Source: Planctomycetaceae bacterium (GTDB lineage: Bacteria > Planctomycetota > Planctomycetia > Planctomycetales > Planctomycetaceae). Taken from it: DNA of 54,424 bases. The position numbers were made by a program, and so were the translations under genes. Below, piece by piece: positions 18,910-27,299 of the stretch; positions within the stretch are counted from its first letter, which is position 1, and each line of letters begins with the position of its first letter. The notes under the pieces were generated by a model. It was not told where the DNA came from, did no database searches, and was given only the letters and a program-made list of their open reading frames with translations. The stretch is taken from the NCBI GenBank assembly GCA_900299185.1, contig OMIV01000035.1:1-54424 (forward strand), in the 5' to 3' direction.

Positions 18910-19517
18910 TACGGTTCTCCAAAAGGCGTTGTCTCAATAGTAGCGCGATCATAGCGCGAGCCCTTTGATCCGCAACGCGCGAACGAATTTGAGACGTGTG
19001 TTGGTCGCGCCGATTGAGCCGGTCGAGAGAGCTTTTGCTGTGTGTGGCTGACCTCGTGCCAGGCAGTCAGCGGCGCGAGTTCACTGCCCTCACACTTTAC
19101 GCAACCGCTGCGACGAACCTGAGAGTGGTTGGAAATGCCGTCACGCGAGATCTCTGGCTACCGCGACGGCGGTCATGGCGCATGCTTGGGGTGAAACGAC
19201 AGCAAGTTCAACGCACAGTCAAAACTTCTTGATCGTCGTAGCAAGTTCTGTCTCAAGTCACTGATCTGCCAGTTTCCTGCCGTAGTGGAAACGACCGGCG
19301 GTGCGGTGTTGTGGTGAGTTGGTTTGTGGACCTTCTGGGTCTCGTAAGCCGACAGGCTGCGACGTTGCGACCTTCGATCGTTCTCCGCGCCAGAGTGGTC
19401 GCGGTGCGCACGATGCGCAGCGATGACTCTGTCGGAATGACGTTTCGTGTTCGATGTCCGTCGCTTTGACCGAGCGACCTCATGGAATTCGGATCTACCC
19501 GCACTTGGAGCGCCAAT
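18910..19517. other. Intergenic stretch without a recognised gene
   Basis: Divergent gap of 608 bases between the esterase (minus) and the LysM gene (plus). The small ORFs have no coding character I can support. It should contain the promoters of both genes; no specific element was recognised. Confidence 0.5.
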
Positions 19518-20483
19518 ATGCATCCCGACAAGAAAGTCGGGTTGGCTTTGGGCATCCTGTTGATCGGGATCGTTGGGGCATTGTTCTTCCGTAATGAGGC
19601 CCCCGAATCCGATCAGACCGGACCGGCCCTCGCCAATCCGCAGGCTCTCGATAGCCGCATTCGCCACAAGCCGAACGCGCCATATCTTCAAGACGTTGCG
19701 AAGTCGAAAGACTCGGTGCCAACGATCCCTGATGCTTTGGTGCCGGACGTTGCTCCTCAGATTCCGGGGGCAGTGGCGGCGACGGGGAATCGCCAGACCG
19801 CGACCGTGCCCGAACCTATTCGACCAAACGCTCGACGTGATGGTGAGCAATCCACTCCGGTTCCGACTCCGACAGGAGAAGTTGGTGGAGTGCCTCAGCC
19901 ACGCGGTGAGAAGACAGAGCGAACCGTCGCTGCATCTAACGCTCCTCAGAGACATGAAGTCGCTGCCGGTGAGTCGCTCAGTTCGATCGCCTTTAAGTAT
20001 CTCGGCACGCATAAGCGGTACATGGAGATCTACGAAGCGAACAAGGATGTGTTGAAGAGTCCGAATGATCTCAGCCCAGGTATGAAGCTGAAGATTCCTC
20101 CAAAGGAACGTTCGGCGTCGGCACCGGTTGCCACATCGGCGGCTGCCACGACCGAACCGCCTCAAAATCCGAGTGTAGGAACTCCAACAGTCGCAGCACC
20201 GACCGGTAATTCGTCGACCACTTCAACGTCTTCCTCAACACCGTTGTCGGTTCCATTGCCGGACACCAAAACGGATGAGCCCGCTTCCTCGAAGCCCTTG
20301 TTTGTGAGACCGAAATCCATTCCGGCCCGAGTGCCCTCGAAGAATGGTCGATCGCTTTCGCAGACGGTCCCGCCTGACGTGCCTTCGGTGGATGGCGTTG
20401 AAGTGAAACGTGATCCCGCTGTCATCGCGTCGAAGCCAGATGAACTCGATGCGGCGGCGAGCGAGAAGACCAAAGCGAATTAA
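19518..20483 (+). CDS. Membrane-anchored LysM-domain protein
   Basis: The product has 321 residues from ATG 19518. A single membrane anchor (VGLALGILLIGIVGALFF, residues about 7-24) is followed by a long Pro/Thr-rich spacer, a LysM repeat near 146-196 (HEVAAGESLSSIAFKYLGTH, ending SPGMKLKIP), and another Ser/Thr/Pro-rich tail to the end. LysM binds N-acetylglucosamine in peptidoglycan or chitin, so the protein probably sits in the cytoplasmic membrane and reaches the cell wall. There is no catalytic domain. Low-complexity linkers on both sides suggest a tether rather than an enzyme. Confidence 0.85.
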   Translation: MHPDKKVGLALGILLIGIVGALFFRNEAPESDQTGPALANPQALDSRIRHKPNAPYLQDVAKSKDSVPTIPDALVPDVAPQIPGAVAATGNRQTATVPEPIRPNARRDGEQSTPVPTPTGEVGGVPQPRGEKTERTVAASNAPQRHEVAAGESLSSIAFKYLGTHKRYMEIYEANKDVLKSPNDLSPGMKLKIPPKERSASAPVATSAAATTEPPQNPSVGTPTVAAPTGNSSTTSTSSSTPLSVPLPDTKTDEPASSKPLFVRPKSIPARVPSKNGRSLSQTVPPDVPSVDGVEVKRDPAVIASKPDELDAAASEKTKAN

Positions 20484-20643
20484 CTCAACACCGAGTCGCA
20501 GCGATTCATTCTTTGATTCCAAGCACAAAGTTATGACGCCAGCGAGTGTCTCTCGTCGTTCCGAAAGGTCGACGGAAACGCTCGATGGCGTTTCGGCTTT
20601 TCGGGGTATTCGCCGGCTCCGACTGACAAGCGTCGAGAGTCGC

Positions 20644-21702
20644 TCAATCCGAGCCTGCGGGTTGCAGAACCAACATTCGTCTTCGACGTCGAGCGATGAT
20701 GTTGCCGGGCAAATTGATCGCGCCTTGATCGAGCTGGATTAACTCAGCGAGTTGTTGCCAGTGTCGAAAGCCCATGCCGCGCATCGGCCAGTTGATGTCT
20801 TGCCAAGCGACTCGAATGGCTTCGCGCACAACGCAGGCGGGTTCAGACCGAAGCACCGTCACATCGAAGCTCAGGCAGTCTGGTGGTGACTCCAATTTCG
20901 CAGACCTTGCAACATGCCGCGCGGTCTCGGTTAGCCAATCGCTGACCTCAGAGGCTTGAGTCGCCAACGTCAGCAGAGCCTTGCGCACTTGCGGATTGAA
21001 GTCTCGTTCCAGCAACGGCAGCAATTCGTGCCGCAGTCGGTTGCGAGTGAAGGCCGCGTCCGTATTCGACGAGTCGGTGCGATAGCTCTGATGTTGCGAG
21101 TTCAACCAGTCTTCGATGGTTTGTCGCGAGACATCCAACAACGGCCGAGCCAGGATCAAGTTGCGATTGGTGTTGGTGTCGGCCTCTGGGGCGGTATCGC
21201 GCTGCGCGAGCACTCTCGTCTGAGGCATGCCGCGTAGGCCGCTGAGTCCGGTGCCTCGCAAGATGTGATGCAAGATCGTCTCGACTCGATCATCAGCGTT
21301 GTGCCCTGTCACAACGAACCGGCAGCCTTGCTCGAAGGCAATGTCGATGAGTGCTCCGTAGCGCATCCGTCGCGCGGCTTCTTCGAGAGTCTCGCTGGCT
21401 TCTGCGACCCGGCCAGCCACGTCGATCGAACGCACAACAAGCGGCAGGTTGATCGAATCGCAGAAAGTGCGCACCCACGCTGCGTCGGCATCGGATTCGG
21501 CGCCTCTCAATTGATGATTCAAGTGGGCTGCCACGATCTCGATACCAAGCTCCTCACGAAGCATCGTCAGCCCGAGGCAAATCGCGACGCTATCGGCGCC
21601 TCCCGAGATCGCGACTAGCACGCGGCAATTGGCCAACTCGCAAGCACGCGCGCCATCACGCAGTCCATGGAGGAACTCGGGATGGGGCGAAGCGGCGGGC
21701 AT
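20644..21702 (-). CDS. tilS: tRNA(Ile)-lysidine synthase
   Basis: The product has 352 residues from ATG 21702; the frame extends to 21954 but the extra part is not protein-like. The ATP-binding PP-loop is visible as VLVAISGGADSVAICLGL (about 28-45), followed by VAAHLNHQLRGAESDADAAW, the ARRMRYGALIDIA region and VVTGHNADDRVETILHHILRG. These are diagnostic for the N-type ATPase of TilS. The enzyme puts lysine on C34 of tRNA-Ile(CAU) so that it reads AUA; it is normally essential and cytoplasmic. The gene is alone, convergent with the LysM gene. Confidence 0.92.
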   Translation of the reverse strand: MPAASPHPEFLHGLRDGARACELANCRVLVAISGGADSVAICLGLTMLREELGIEIVAAHLNHQLRGAESDADAAWVRTFCDSINLPLVVRSIDVAGRVAEASETLEEAARRMRYGALIDIAFEQGCRFVVTGHNADDRVETILHHILRGTGLSGLRGMPQTRVLAQRDTAPEADTNTNRNLILARPLLDVSRQTIEDWLNSQHQSYRTDSSNTDAAFTRNRLRHELLPLLERDFNPQVRKALLTLATQASEVSDWLTETARHVARSAKLESPPDCLSFDVTVLRSEPACVVREAIRVAWQDINWPMRGMGFRHWQQLAELIQLDQGAINLPGNIIARRRRRMLVLQPAGSD

Positions 21703-22054
21703 GGCCGGATGGTCCTGTTGATGATGAGTCGGTCGACTTGATGACGGATCGTGAGTGGTCAACTTGGGACGCAGAATACAAGTTCCTGCCGTCGAGGCTG
21801 CACTGGTCTGAGTGGATCTTGTCGAATTCGGAACTCGGGTCGAACGCACGCTGTCGAGTCGGCCAATCGCTGCGGAGCGAGTGGCAACTATCGCGCGAAA
21901 CCGATTTCGCGGCGTCGAGACTGTTTCAAATTGAGTGTGCTTTGCACTCCACATTGACCCTGAATTTCAGCTTGCCGTAGCTTCCCGAGCATTCCGACCG
22001 CCGACTCAGTGGTTGTGCTTAGCCCGACCCGGCGATCGTAGCCAAGGATGGATC
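21703..22054. other. Divergent intergenic stretch
   Basis: Gap of 352 bases between tilS (minus) and the glycosyltransferase gene (plus). No gene or clear structural element is seen; it should hold both promoters. Confidence 0.5.
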
Positions 22055-23164
22055 ATGCGAATTTGCTTAGTCACTGCTGACTTCTTCCCGAATGTGGGTG
22101 GTGTCGCCGCGCATGTAGTCGAGCTCGGCAAAGCTTTCGTCAAGAACGGGCATCTGGTTGATGTCTTCACGTTGCCATTGGGCAATGAGCGACAGCCTGT
22201 CAGCCAGCTCTTCGGCATGACCGTTCATCGTCCCGCCATCCCCAAGGCCAAGCCGTTCTTCAATTGGTGGATGCATTGGGCACTCAAGAAACATCTCAAC
22301 AAGTACCCGGTTGATGTCGTCCATGTGCATGGCTTGCGGCCGCTGGAAGCCACGCGCGGGCTCGATGTGCCGGTCCTCTTCACGAACCACACCTCTGGCT
22401 TTTTGAGGCGCATTGAAGGGAGCCGGTTTGAACGCTGGCGGATGGCTCGCCGGATGACTCATCTGGATGCCGTGCTGGCACCCAGCGAAGAGTTAGCTCA
22501 AGCCACCATCGACATCGGCTATGAAGGACCGGTCCGGTTCATTGCGAATGGCGTTGATCCCGATCGCTTTCATCCGGGAACAGCGACAATGCGGGCTCAA
22601 TGGGGCATTAAGCCGGACGAAGTCGTGCTGTTGTTGGCGCGACGCTTGGTCGAGAAGAACGGCGTCTGTGTGTTTGCCGAAGCGATGAATCGTCTGAAGG
22701 GCGAGACGGTGCGTGTCGTCTTTGCTGGTGACGGAGCAGAACGACCCGCCGTTGAGAACATCCTCAGACAAGGTGGCATGCTCGATCGCTGCATCTTCTT
22801 GAGCAACGTCCCCAATGCCGAGATGCCCAAGGTTTATCAGTCGTGCGACATCTCAGTCCTGCCATCGTTTTATGAAGCGACCAGCATCACGGGGCTCGAA
22901 AGCATGGCGAGCGGACTGCCGTTGGTGGGTACGCGAGTCGGCGGCATTCCAGCCATTGTGATCGATCACGAGACCGGCATGTTGGTCGAGCCGAAGCAGC
23001 CCGAACAACTCGCTGACGCCATCAAGACGCTGATGCAGCAACCCGTCTTGCGAGCGGCGATGGGCGAGCGTGCTCGGCAACGAGTTCTTGAATTCTTCTC
23101 TTGGTCGCGGATCGCTCAGCAGACGGCGGCCATGTACGAGCACGCTGAGCGGAGAGCGGCATGA
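22055..23164 (+). CDS. GT4-family glycosyltransferase
   Basis: The product has 369 residues from ATG 22055, with AAGGA a few bases upstream. It has two Rossmann domains in the GT-B layout. The N-terminal glycine-rich loop is LVTADFFPNVGGVAAHVVEL (5-24), and the C-terminal sugar-nucleotide site includes LARRLVEKNGVCVFAEA and the E-x7-E motif FYEATSITGLESMASGLPLVG. It transfers a sugar from an activated donor to a lipid or polysaccharide acceptor at the cytoplasmic face. Its stop overlaps the start of the wecB-like gene by four bases (ATGA), so the two are translationally coupled. The partner makes UDP-ManNAc, a possible donor in the same cell-surface polymer. Confidence 0.9.
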   Translation: MRICLVTADFFPNVGGVAAHVVELGKAFVKNGHLVDVFTLPLGNERQPVSQLFGMTVHRPAIPKAKPFFNWWMHWALKKHLNKYPVDVVHVHGLRPLEATRGLDVPVLFTNHTSGFLRRIEGSRFERWRMARRMTHLDAVLAPSEELAQATIDIGYEGPVRFIANGVDPDRFHPGTATMRAQWGIKPDEVVLLLARRLVEKNGVCVFAEAMNRLKGETVRVVFAGDGAERPAVENILRQGGMLDRCIFLSNVPNAEMPKVYQSCDISVLPSFYEATSITGLESMASGLPLVGTRVGGIPAIVIDHETGMLVEPKQPEQLADAIKTLMQQPVLRAAMGERARQRVLEFFSWSRIAQQTAAMYEHAERRAA

Positions 23165-24279
23165 AGAAGATTCTTCTGGTGTTTGGGACCCGGCCCGAGG
23201 CCATCAAGATGTGCCCGATGGCTCAAGCACTGCGAACCGATTCTCGCTTTCAGCCGATCGTTTGCGTGACTGCTCAACATCGGCAGATGCTCGATCAGAT
23301 TCTCGACTTGTTCGCGATCAAACCCGAGTACGACCTCAACTTGATGCTGCCAGGTCAGACGTTGGCGGGACTGACATCTCGCATCATCGACTCTGTGACG
23401 CCAGTGCTGAAGGAAGTCCGCCCTGATGCGATCTTGGTGCAAGGCGATACGACGACGACGTTCGCTTCGGCTTTGGCGGCGTTCTACGAGAACGTGCCGA
23501 TCGGGCATCTCGAAGCGGGATTGCGAACGGGCGATATCCGCGCTCCGTTCCCCGAAGAGATGAATCGCGTGCTGACAACGCGCATCGCGAGTTGGCATTT
23601 CGCGGCGACTCCGCGCAATCGTGAGACTCTGCTCGCGGAAGGTGTACCGTCAGAGAATGTCTTCGTGACGGGTAACTCGGTCATCGACGCCTTGCTGCAA
23701 GTTCGAGATCGCATTCAACGCGGCGAGTGCAGCTCTGAAACAGCCGCTCTGATGGCGCGATTTCAGAAGCCTTACATCTTGGTGACTGGCCATCGCCGCG
23801 AGAGCTTCGGGACAGGATTCGAATCCATTTGCCAAGCGATTCGTGCCTTGGCCGTGAAGCACCCCGAGTTGGATGTTGTCTATCCGGTGCATCTCAATCC
23901 GAACGTGCAAGAGCCGGTGCGTCGCATCTTGAGCGGTCTGCCGAACGTGCAACTCATCGAACCGCTGAGCTACGAGCCGTTCGTTGCGTTGATGTGCCGG
24001 TCGAAGTTCATTCTGACGGACTCGGGCGGCGTACAAGAAGAAGCCCCGTCACTCGGTAAGCCGGTGTTGGTCATGCGCGATAAGACCGAGCGACAAGAAG
24101 GACTCAACGGCGGCGTGAGACTGGTCGGTACCGATGCAGCTCGCATCTTGTCGGAATCCGAGAAGCTCATCGCTGACGCAGATCACTACCGCCGCATGGC
24201 CGAGGCCATCAACCCCTACGGCGACGGCCAGACCTGCTCACGCATCGCTGATCTACTCGCCCAAAAGCTCGGTGCTTGA
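23161..24279 (+). CDS. wecB: UDP-N-acetylglucosamine 2-epimerase (non-hydrolysing)
   Basis: The product has 372 residues, the usual family length. Motifs appear in order: LVFGTRPEAIKMCPMAQAL (5-23), ILVQGDTTTTFASALAAF, IGHLEAGLRTGDIRAPFPEE, VTGHRRESFG, and DSGGVQEEAPSLGKPVLVMR followed by KTERQEG. These include the conserved acidic and His residues of WecB/MnaA enzymes. It interconverts UDP-GlcNAc and UDP-ManNAc in the cytoplasm, feeding surface polysaccharide synthesis. The ATGA overlap with the upstream glycosyltransferase shows a two-gene operon. Confidence 0.95.
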   Translation: MKKILLVFGTRPEAIKMCPMAQALRTDSRFQPIVCVTAQHRQMLDQILDLFAIKPEYDLNLMLPGQTLAGLTSRIIDSVTPVLKEVRPDAILVQGDTTTTFASALAAFYENVPIGHLEAGLRTGDIRAPFPEEMNRVLTTRIASWHFAATPRNRETLLAEGVPSENVFVTGNSVIDALLQVRDRIQRGECSSETAALMARFQKPYILVTGHRRESFGTGFESICQAIRALAVKHPELDVVYPVHLNPNVQEPVRRILSGLPNVQLIEPLSYEPFVALMCRSKFILTDSGGVQEEAPSLGKPVLVMRDKTERQEGLNGGVRLVGTDAARILSESEKLIADADHYRRMAEAINPYGDGQTCSRIADLLAQKLGA

Positions 24280-24283
24280 CATC

Positions 24284-24348
24284 GTCGATCTCAATCGGAA
24301 CTGCTCTTGCAATGACAGCTTCGGCGTGCGCTGGCCTGTGAGATCGAC
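24284..24348. repeat. Inverted repeat between convergent genes
   Basis: Perfect ten-base arms GTCGATCTCA (24284-24293) and TGAGATCGAC (24339-24348) flank a 45-base loop, right after the wecB stop and before the convergent cytochrome-type gene. It may work as a transcription end for one or both genes, but there is no T-run, so this is tentative. Confidence 0.35.
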
Positions 24349-24395
24349 TACATCAGTTTGAGTAATAGATCGCCGATCAAATGAGCCGCCCGTTG

Positions 24396-26924
24396 CTATT
24401 CGCGGCTTAAGGCTTCGTCGAGATTCAAGATTGCTAAGCACACCGAGGCCAGCGCGGCGTGATCGGCGAGTTGCAGGGACTCGTCGCGTTTGGATGCTCC
24501 GACGGTGAGCAAGGACTTCGCGGCTTCCGTATCGGCTTTGTAGATCGCGTGCTGACGGTCGAAGGCTCGCTGCAAGGCGGCGAGATCTCGCTCTGAGGGC
24601 TTGCGGCCCAGTACTTGTCGGAAGGCGTGACTCAGTCGCGCGGTGAGGTCGGGCGACGATTTCATGCTCTGCTCAGCGAGTACTCGCGCGGCTTCTACCC
24701 AGGTCGGATCGTTGAGAGTTGTGAGTGCGTGCAGCGGAGTGCTGGTTGCCGATTGGCGGACTCGGCACGTTTGCCGACTTGAGGCATCAAACATGTTGGC
24801 CGGGTTCACCGTGCGGCGCCAAAACGTGTAGAGGCTGCGGCGATAAAGGTCTGGGCCGGTCGAGGCGGGGTATGTGAAGTCTCGCTCTTTGGTGATGGCG
24901 AGCGCCTCCCACACGGCATCAGGTTGATAGGGATAAACCGGGACTCCGCCGTAGCGACGATCGAGCAACCCGGACGCCGCGAGAGCCCAGTCCCGCAGCA
25001 AGAGAGACGGCATACGGAAGCGGCTCGCTCGGGCGAAGAGTCGGTTCTCGGGGTCTTTCGTCTTGAGGTCCGTGCTCACTCGACTGGCTTGCCGATACGT
25101 CGCGCTCGTGACGATCAAACGATGCGTTGCCTTCATGCTCCATCCTCGTTCGCGAAATTCGACTGCGAGCCAATCGAGCAACGGGCCGTGCTGCGGGTAC
25201 TCGCTCTGCACTCCGAAGTCTTCAGAGGTCTTGATGAAGCCCGCACCGAAGAAGTGTTGCCACATACGATTGACCTGCACGCGAGCTGTCAGCGGATGCT
25301 CGGGCGACATCAACCACTGCGCGAGTCCGAGTCGATTCCTCGGTGCGTCATCTTTCAACGGTGGCAGGAAGGCTGGTGTGTTGAAACTTACTTTTTCCTT
25401 GGGCTTAAGATACTCGCCGCGATCAAGGATCGACGTCTCTCGCGGTCGCTCGTCGCTCATGATCATCACGCGCGGCATCTGATCGTTGCGGTAGGCATTG
25501 AGTTGCTTGCGAATCTCTTCCGCCTTGCCGAGCACTGGAAACTTGCCGTTGAGCGATGCTCGAACTTTCGCGTCGAAGTGCTTGCGCAGTTCAGGCTCGA
25601 TGGCTTTCTTCTCGGCCTCTGAACGTTCGGCTTCGGGCTTCTTGAGGATCGCGATGAGATTGTCTGGCAGGCCCTTGCCTTCATGCGGCTTGCCATCCGC
25701 GAAGAGTCCAACTCGCCAACCTTCGAAGGCGGCGTTTGCAATTGGAGCGGCTTCGTCGTCGGCTGCTTTGATCTTGGCTTCAAAGTCCGCAAACCGCTGC
25801 TTGTTCTCTTCGGTCGGTAGCTCAATGAACGGCGCTGCGACTCGCACGCGCGATGAGAAGAACTGTGGCGTGCCCGATTCCGGCAAACGATTGAACCCAT
25901 CGAGAATGCTGTAGTAGTCCCGCATCGTGATCGGGTCGTACTTGTGGTCATGACACTGACAGCAAGCCATCGTCAGACCGAGCCAATTGGTTGCGGTCGT
26001 ATCCATGCGATCGAAGAGGATTACCCAACGCTGCTCTTCGGGGATCGCGCCGCCTTCGCCATTGAGCAAGTGATTGCGATTGAAGCCGCTTGCGATCTTC
26101 TGCTTATTCGTGGCATTGGGCAGCAAGTCACCTGCGAGTTGCCAGGTTGTGAATTGATCAAACGGCAGATCGTCATTGAGCGCCTTCACGACCCAATCGC
26201 GCCAGATCCATTGCCATGTATCGCCGTCTTGCTGGAAGCCATTGCTGTCGGCGTATCGCGCGGCGTCGAGCCAAGGTAAGGCCATTCGCTCGCCGTAATG
26301 CTGACTCTTGAGCAATCGCTCAACGAGCTTTTCATAAGCCTGCGGATCAGCATCTGTAATAAAAGCGTCAACTTCCGCCGGAGTCGGCGGCAGTCCGACC
26401 AGATCAACCGAGAGTCGTTTGATGAGCGTTGCTCGATCGGCCTCAGGCGACGGTAAGAGTCCTTGCTGTTCGAGCTTTGCCAGTACGAAGCGATCAATCG
26501 GATTGCGAGCCCACTCAGCCTTCTTCACTGTTGGTTCAGCGGGCTTTGCCGGGGCGACGAAGGCCCAATGCGTTTGGTAATCCGCGCCTTCATTGATCCA
26601 ACGTTCGAGCAACTTTTTCTGCTCGGCACTGAGCCGACGATTGGACTTCGGTGGAGGCATCATCTGATCGGGATCATCCGACAAGATCCGCTTGATGAGC
26701 GAACTGTTCGCCACATCCTTCGGCTCAATCGCTCCTGCGTTAATCGCCGCTTCGCGCACATCAAGCCGCAAGTCGCCTTGCCGCTTATTGGCGTCCTGCC
26801 CGTGACAATAAAAGCAATTCTCTGACAGGATGGGGCGGATGTCGCGGTTGAAGTTGAGCGGTTCATCGGCCAGGGCCGTGAGTGCAACTGAAACGACCAA
26901 GACAGAGAGCAAAATGGCTTTCAT
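24396..26924 (-). CDS. PSD1 / planctomycete cytochrome C (DUF1549-DUF1553) protein
   Basis: The product has 842 residues from ATG 26924. A signal peptide (MKAILLSVLVVSVALTALA) leads into a PSCyt1 domain with a haem motif CFYCH at 37-41 (FNRDIRPILSENCFYCHGQD). Next come DUF1549 (NPIDRFVLAKLEQQGLLPSP; DLVGLPPTPAEVDAFI; MALPWLDAARYADSNGFQQD), an internal coiled or helical insert (about 350-500), and DUF1553 (RNRLGLAQWLMSPEHPLTAR; VNRMWQHFFGAGFIKTSEDF). Such proteins are abundant in planctomycetes and are exported. They are thought to act in polysaccharide or sulfated-glycan breakdown, but no reaction is proven. Often a DUF1501 gene follows; none is seen here. Confidence 0.92.
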   Translation of the reverse strand: MKAILLSVLVVSVALTALADEPLNFNRDIRPILSENCFYCHGQDANKRQGDLRLDVREAAINAGAIEPKDVANSSLIKRILSDDPDQMMPPPKSNRRLSAEQKKLLERWINEGADYQTHWAFVAPAKPAEPTVKKAEWARNPIDRFVLAKLEQQGLLPSPEADRATLIKRLSVDLVGLPPTPAEVDAFITDADPQAYEKLVERLLKSQHYGERMALPWLDAARYADSNGFQQDGDTWQWIWRDWVVKALNDDLPFDQFTTWQLAGDLLPNATNKQKIASGFNRNHLLNGEGGAIPEEQRWVILFDRMDTTATNWLGLTMACCQCHDHKYDPITMRDYYSILDGFNRLPESGTPQFFSSRVRVAAPFIELPTEENKQRFADFEAKIKAADDEAAPIANAAFEGWRVGLFADGKPHEGKGLPDNLIAILKKPEAERSEAEKKAIEPELRKHFDAKVRASLNGKFPVLGKAEEIRKQLNAYRNDQMPRVMIMSDERPRETSILDRGEYLKPKEKVSFNTPAFLPPLKDDAPRNRLGLAQWLMSPEHPLTARVQVNRMWQHFFGAGFIKTSEDFGVQSEYPQHGPLLDWLAVEFRERGWSMKATHRLIVTSATYRQASRVSTDLKTKDPENRLFARASRFRMPSLLLRDWALAASGLLDRRYGGVPVYPYQPDAVWEALAITKERDFTYPASTGPDLYRRSLYTFWRRTVNPANMFDASSRQTCRVRQSATSTPLHALTTLNDPTWVEAARVLAEQSMKSSPDLTARLSHAFRQVLGRKPSERDLAALQRAFDRQHAIYKADTEAAKSLLTVGASKRDESLQLADHAALASVCLAILNLDEALSRE

Positions 26925-27299
26925 GTGTGACCCTGCGGTGACATGAGTGCGAATCAAATCAGGGGAGTTGGTCGCGTAGGAATAACAATCAACTCGGGGC
27001 CTGCCAGCCTCGGCATGATTCCTGCCACGACTCTAAGAACGGTTGGGATATGTCGCCTCGATCATCGGCATGGTTTTGTTGGTCGAGTTGGTTTGTAAGA
27101 GCGCATCGCACTCGGGGGGCTTGGAAACGATGGCTCAGACGGACCTCGTCAAATTGCAAGAACCGTGCTTGTTTCTGTGCGGCCTGCAAGTTCTTTGCGT
27201 TGATTAAGGCAATCGCATGCGGCTTCGCGATGAGCAGTGCCCAATGCTCGAACTCACTTCCGGCGACGATCTGTTGCCGCTTCTTTCAAAGGATCAGAC
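26925..27299. other. Divergent intergenic stretch
   Basis: Gap of 375 bases between two divergent genes. Nothing beyond the expected promoter region was recognised. Confidence 0.45.

Noticed and set aside
19173-20165. 330-residue minus-strand ORF overlapping the LysM gene
   Set aside because: No motifs, Arg/Ser/His-rich composition typical of a shadow frame; the LysM frame is supported by anchor and domain.
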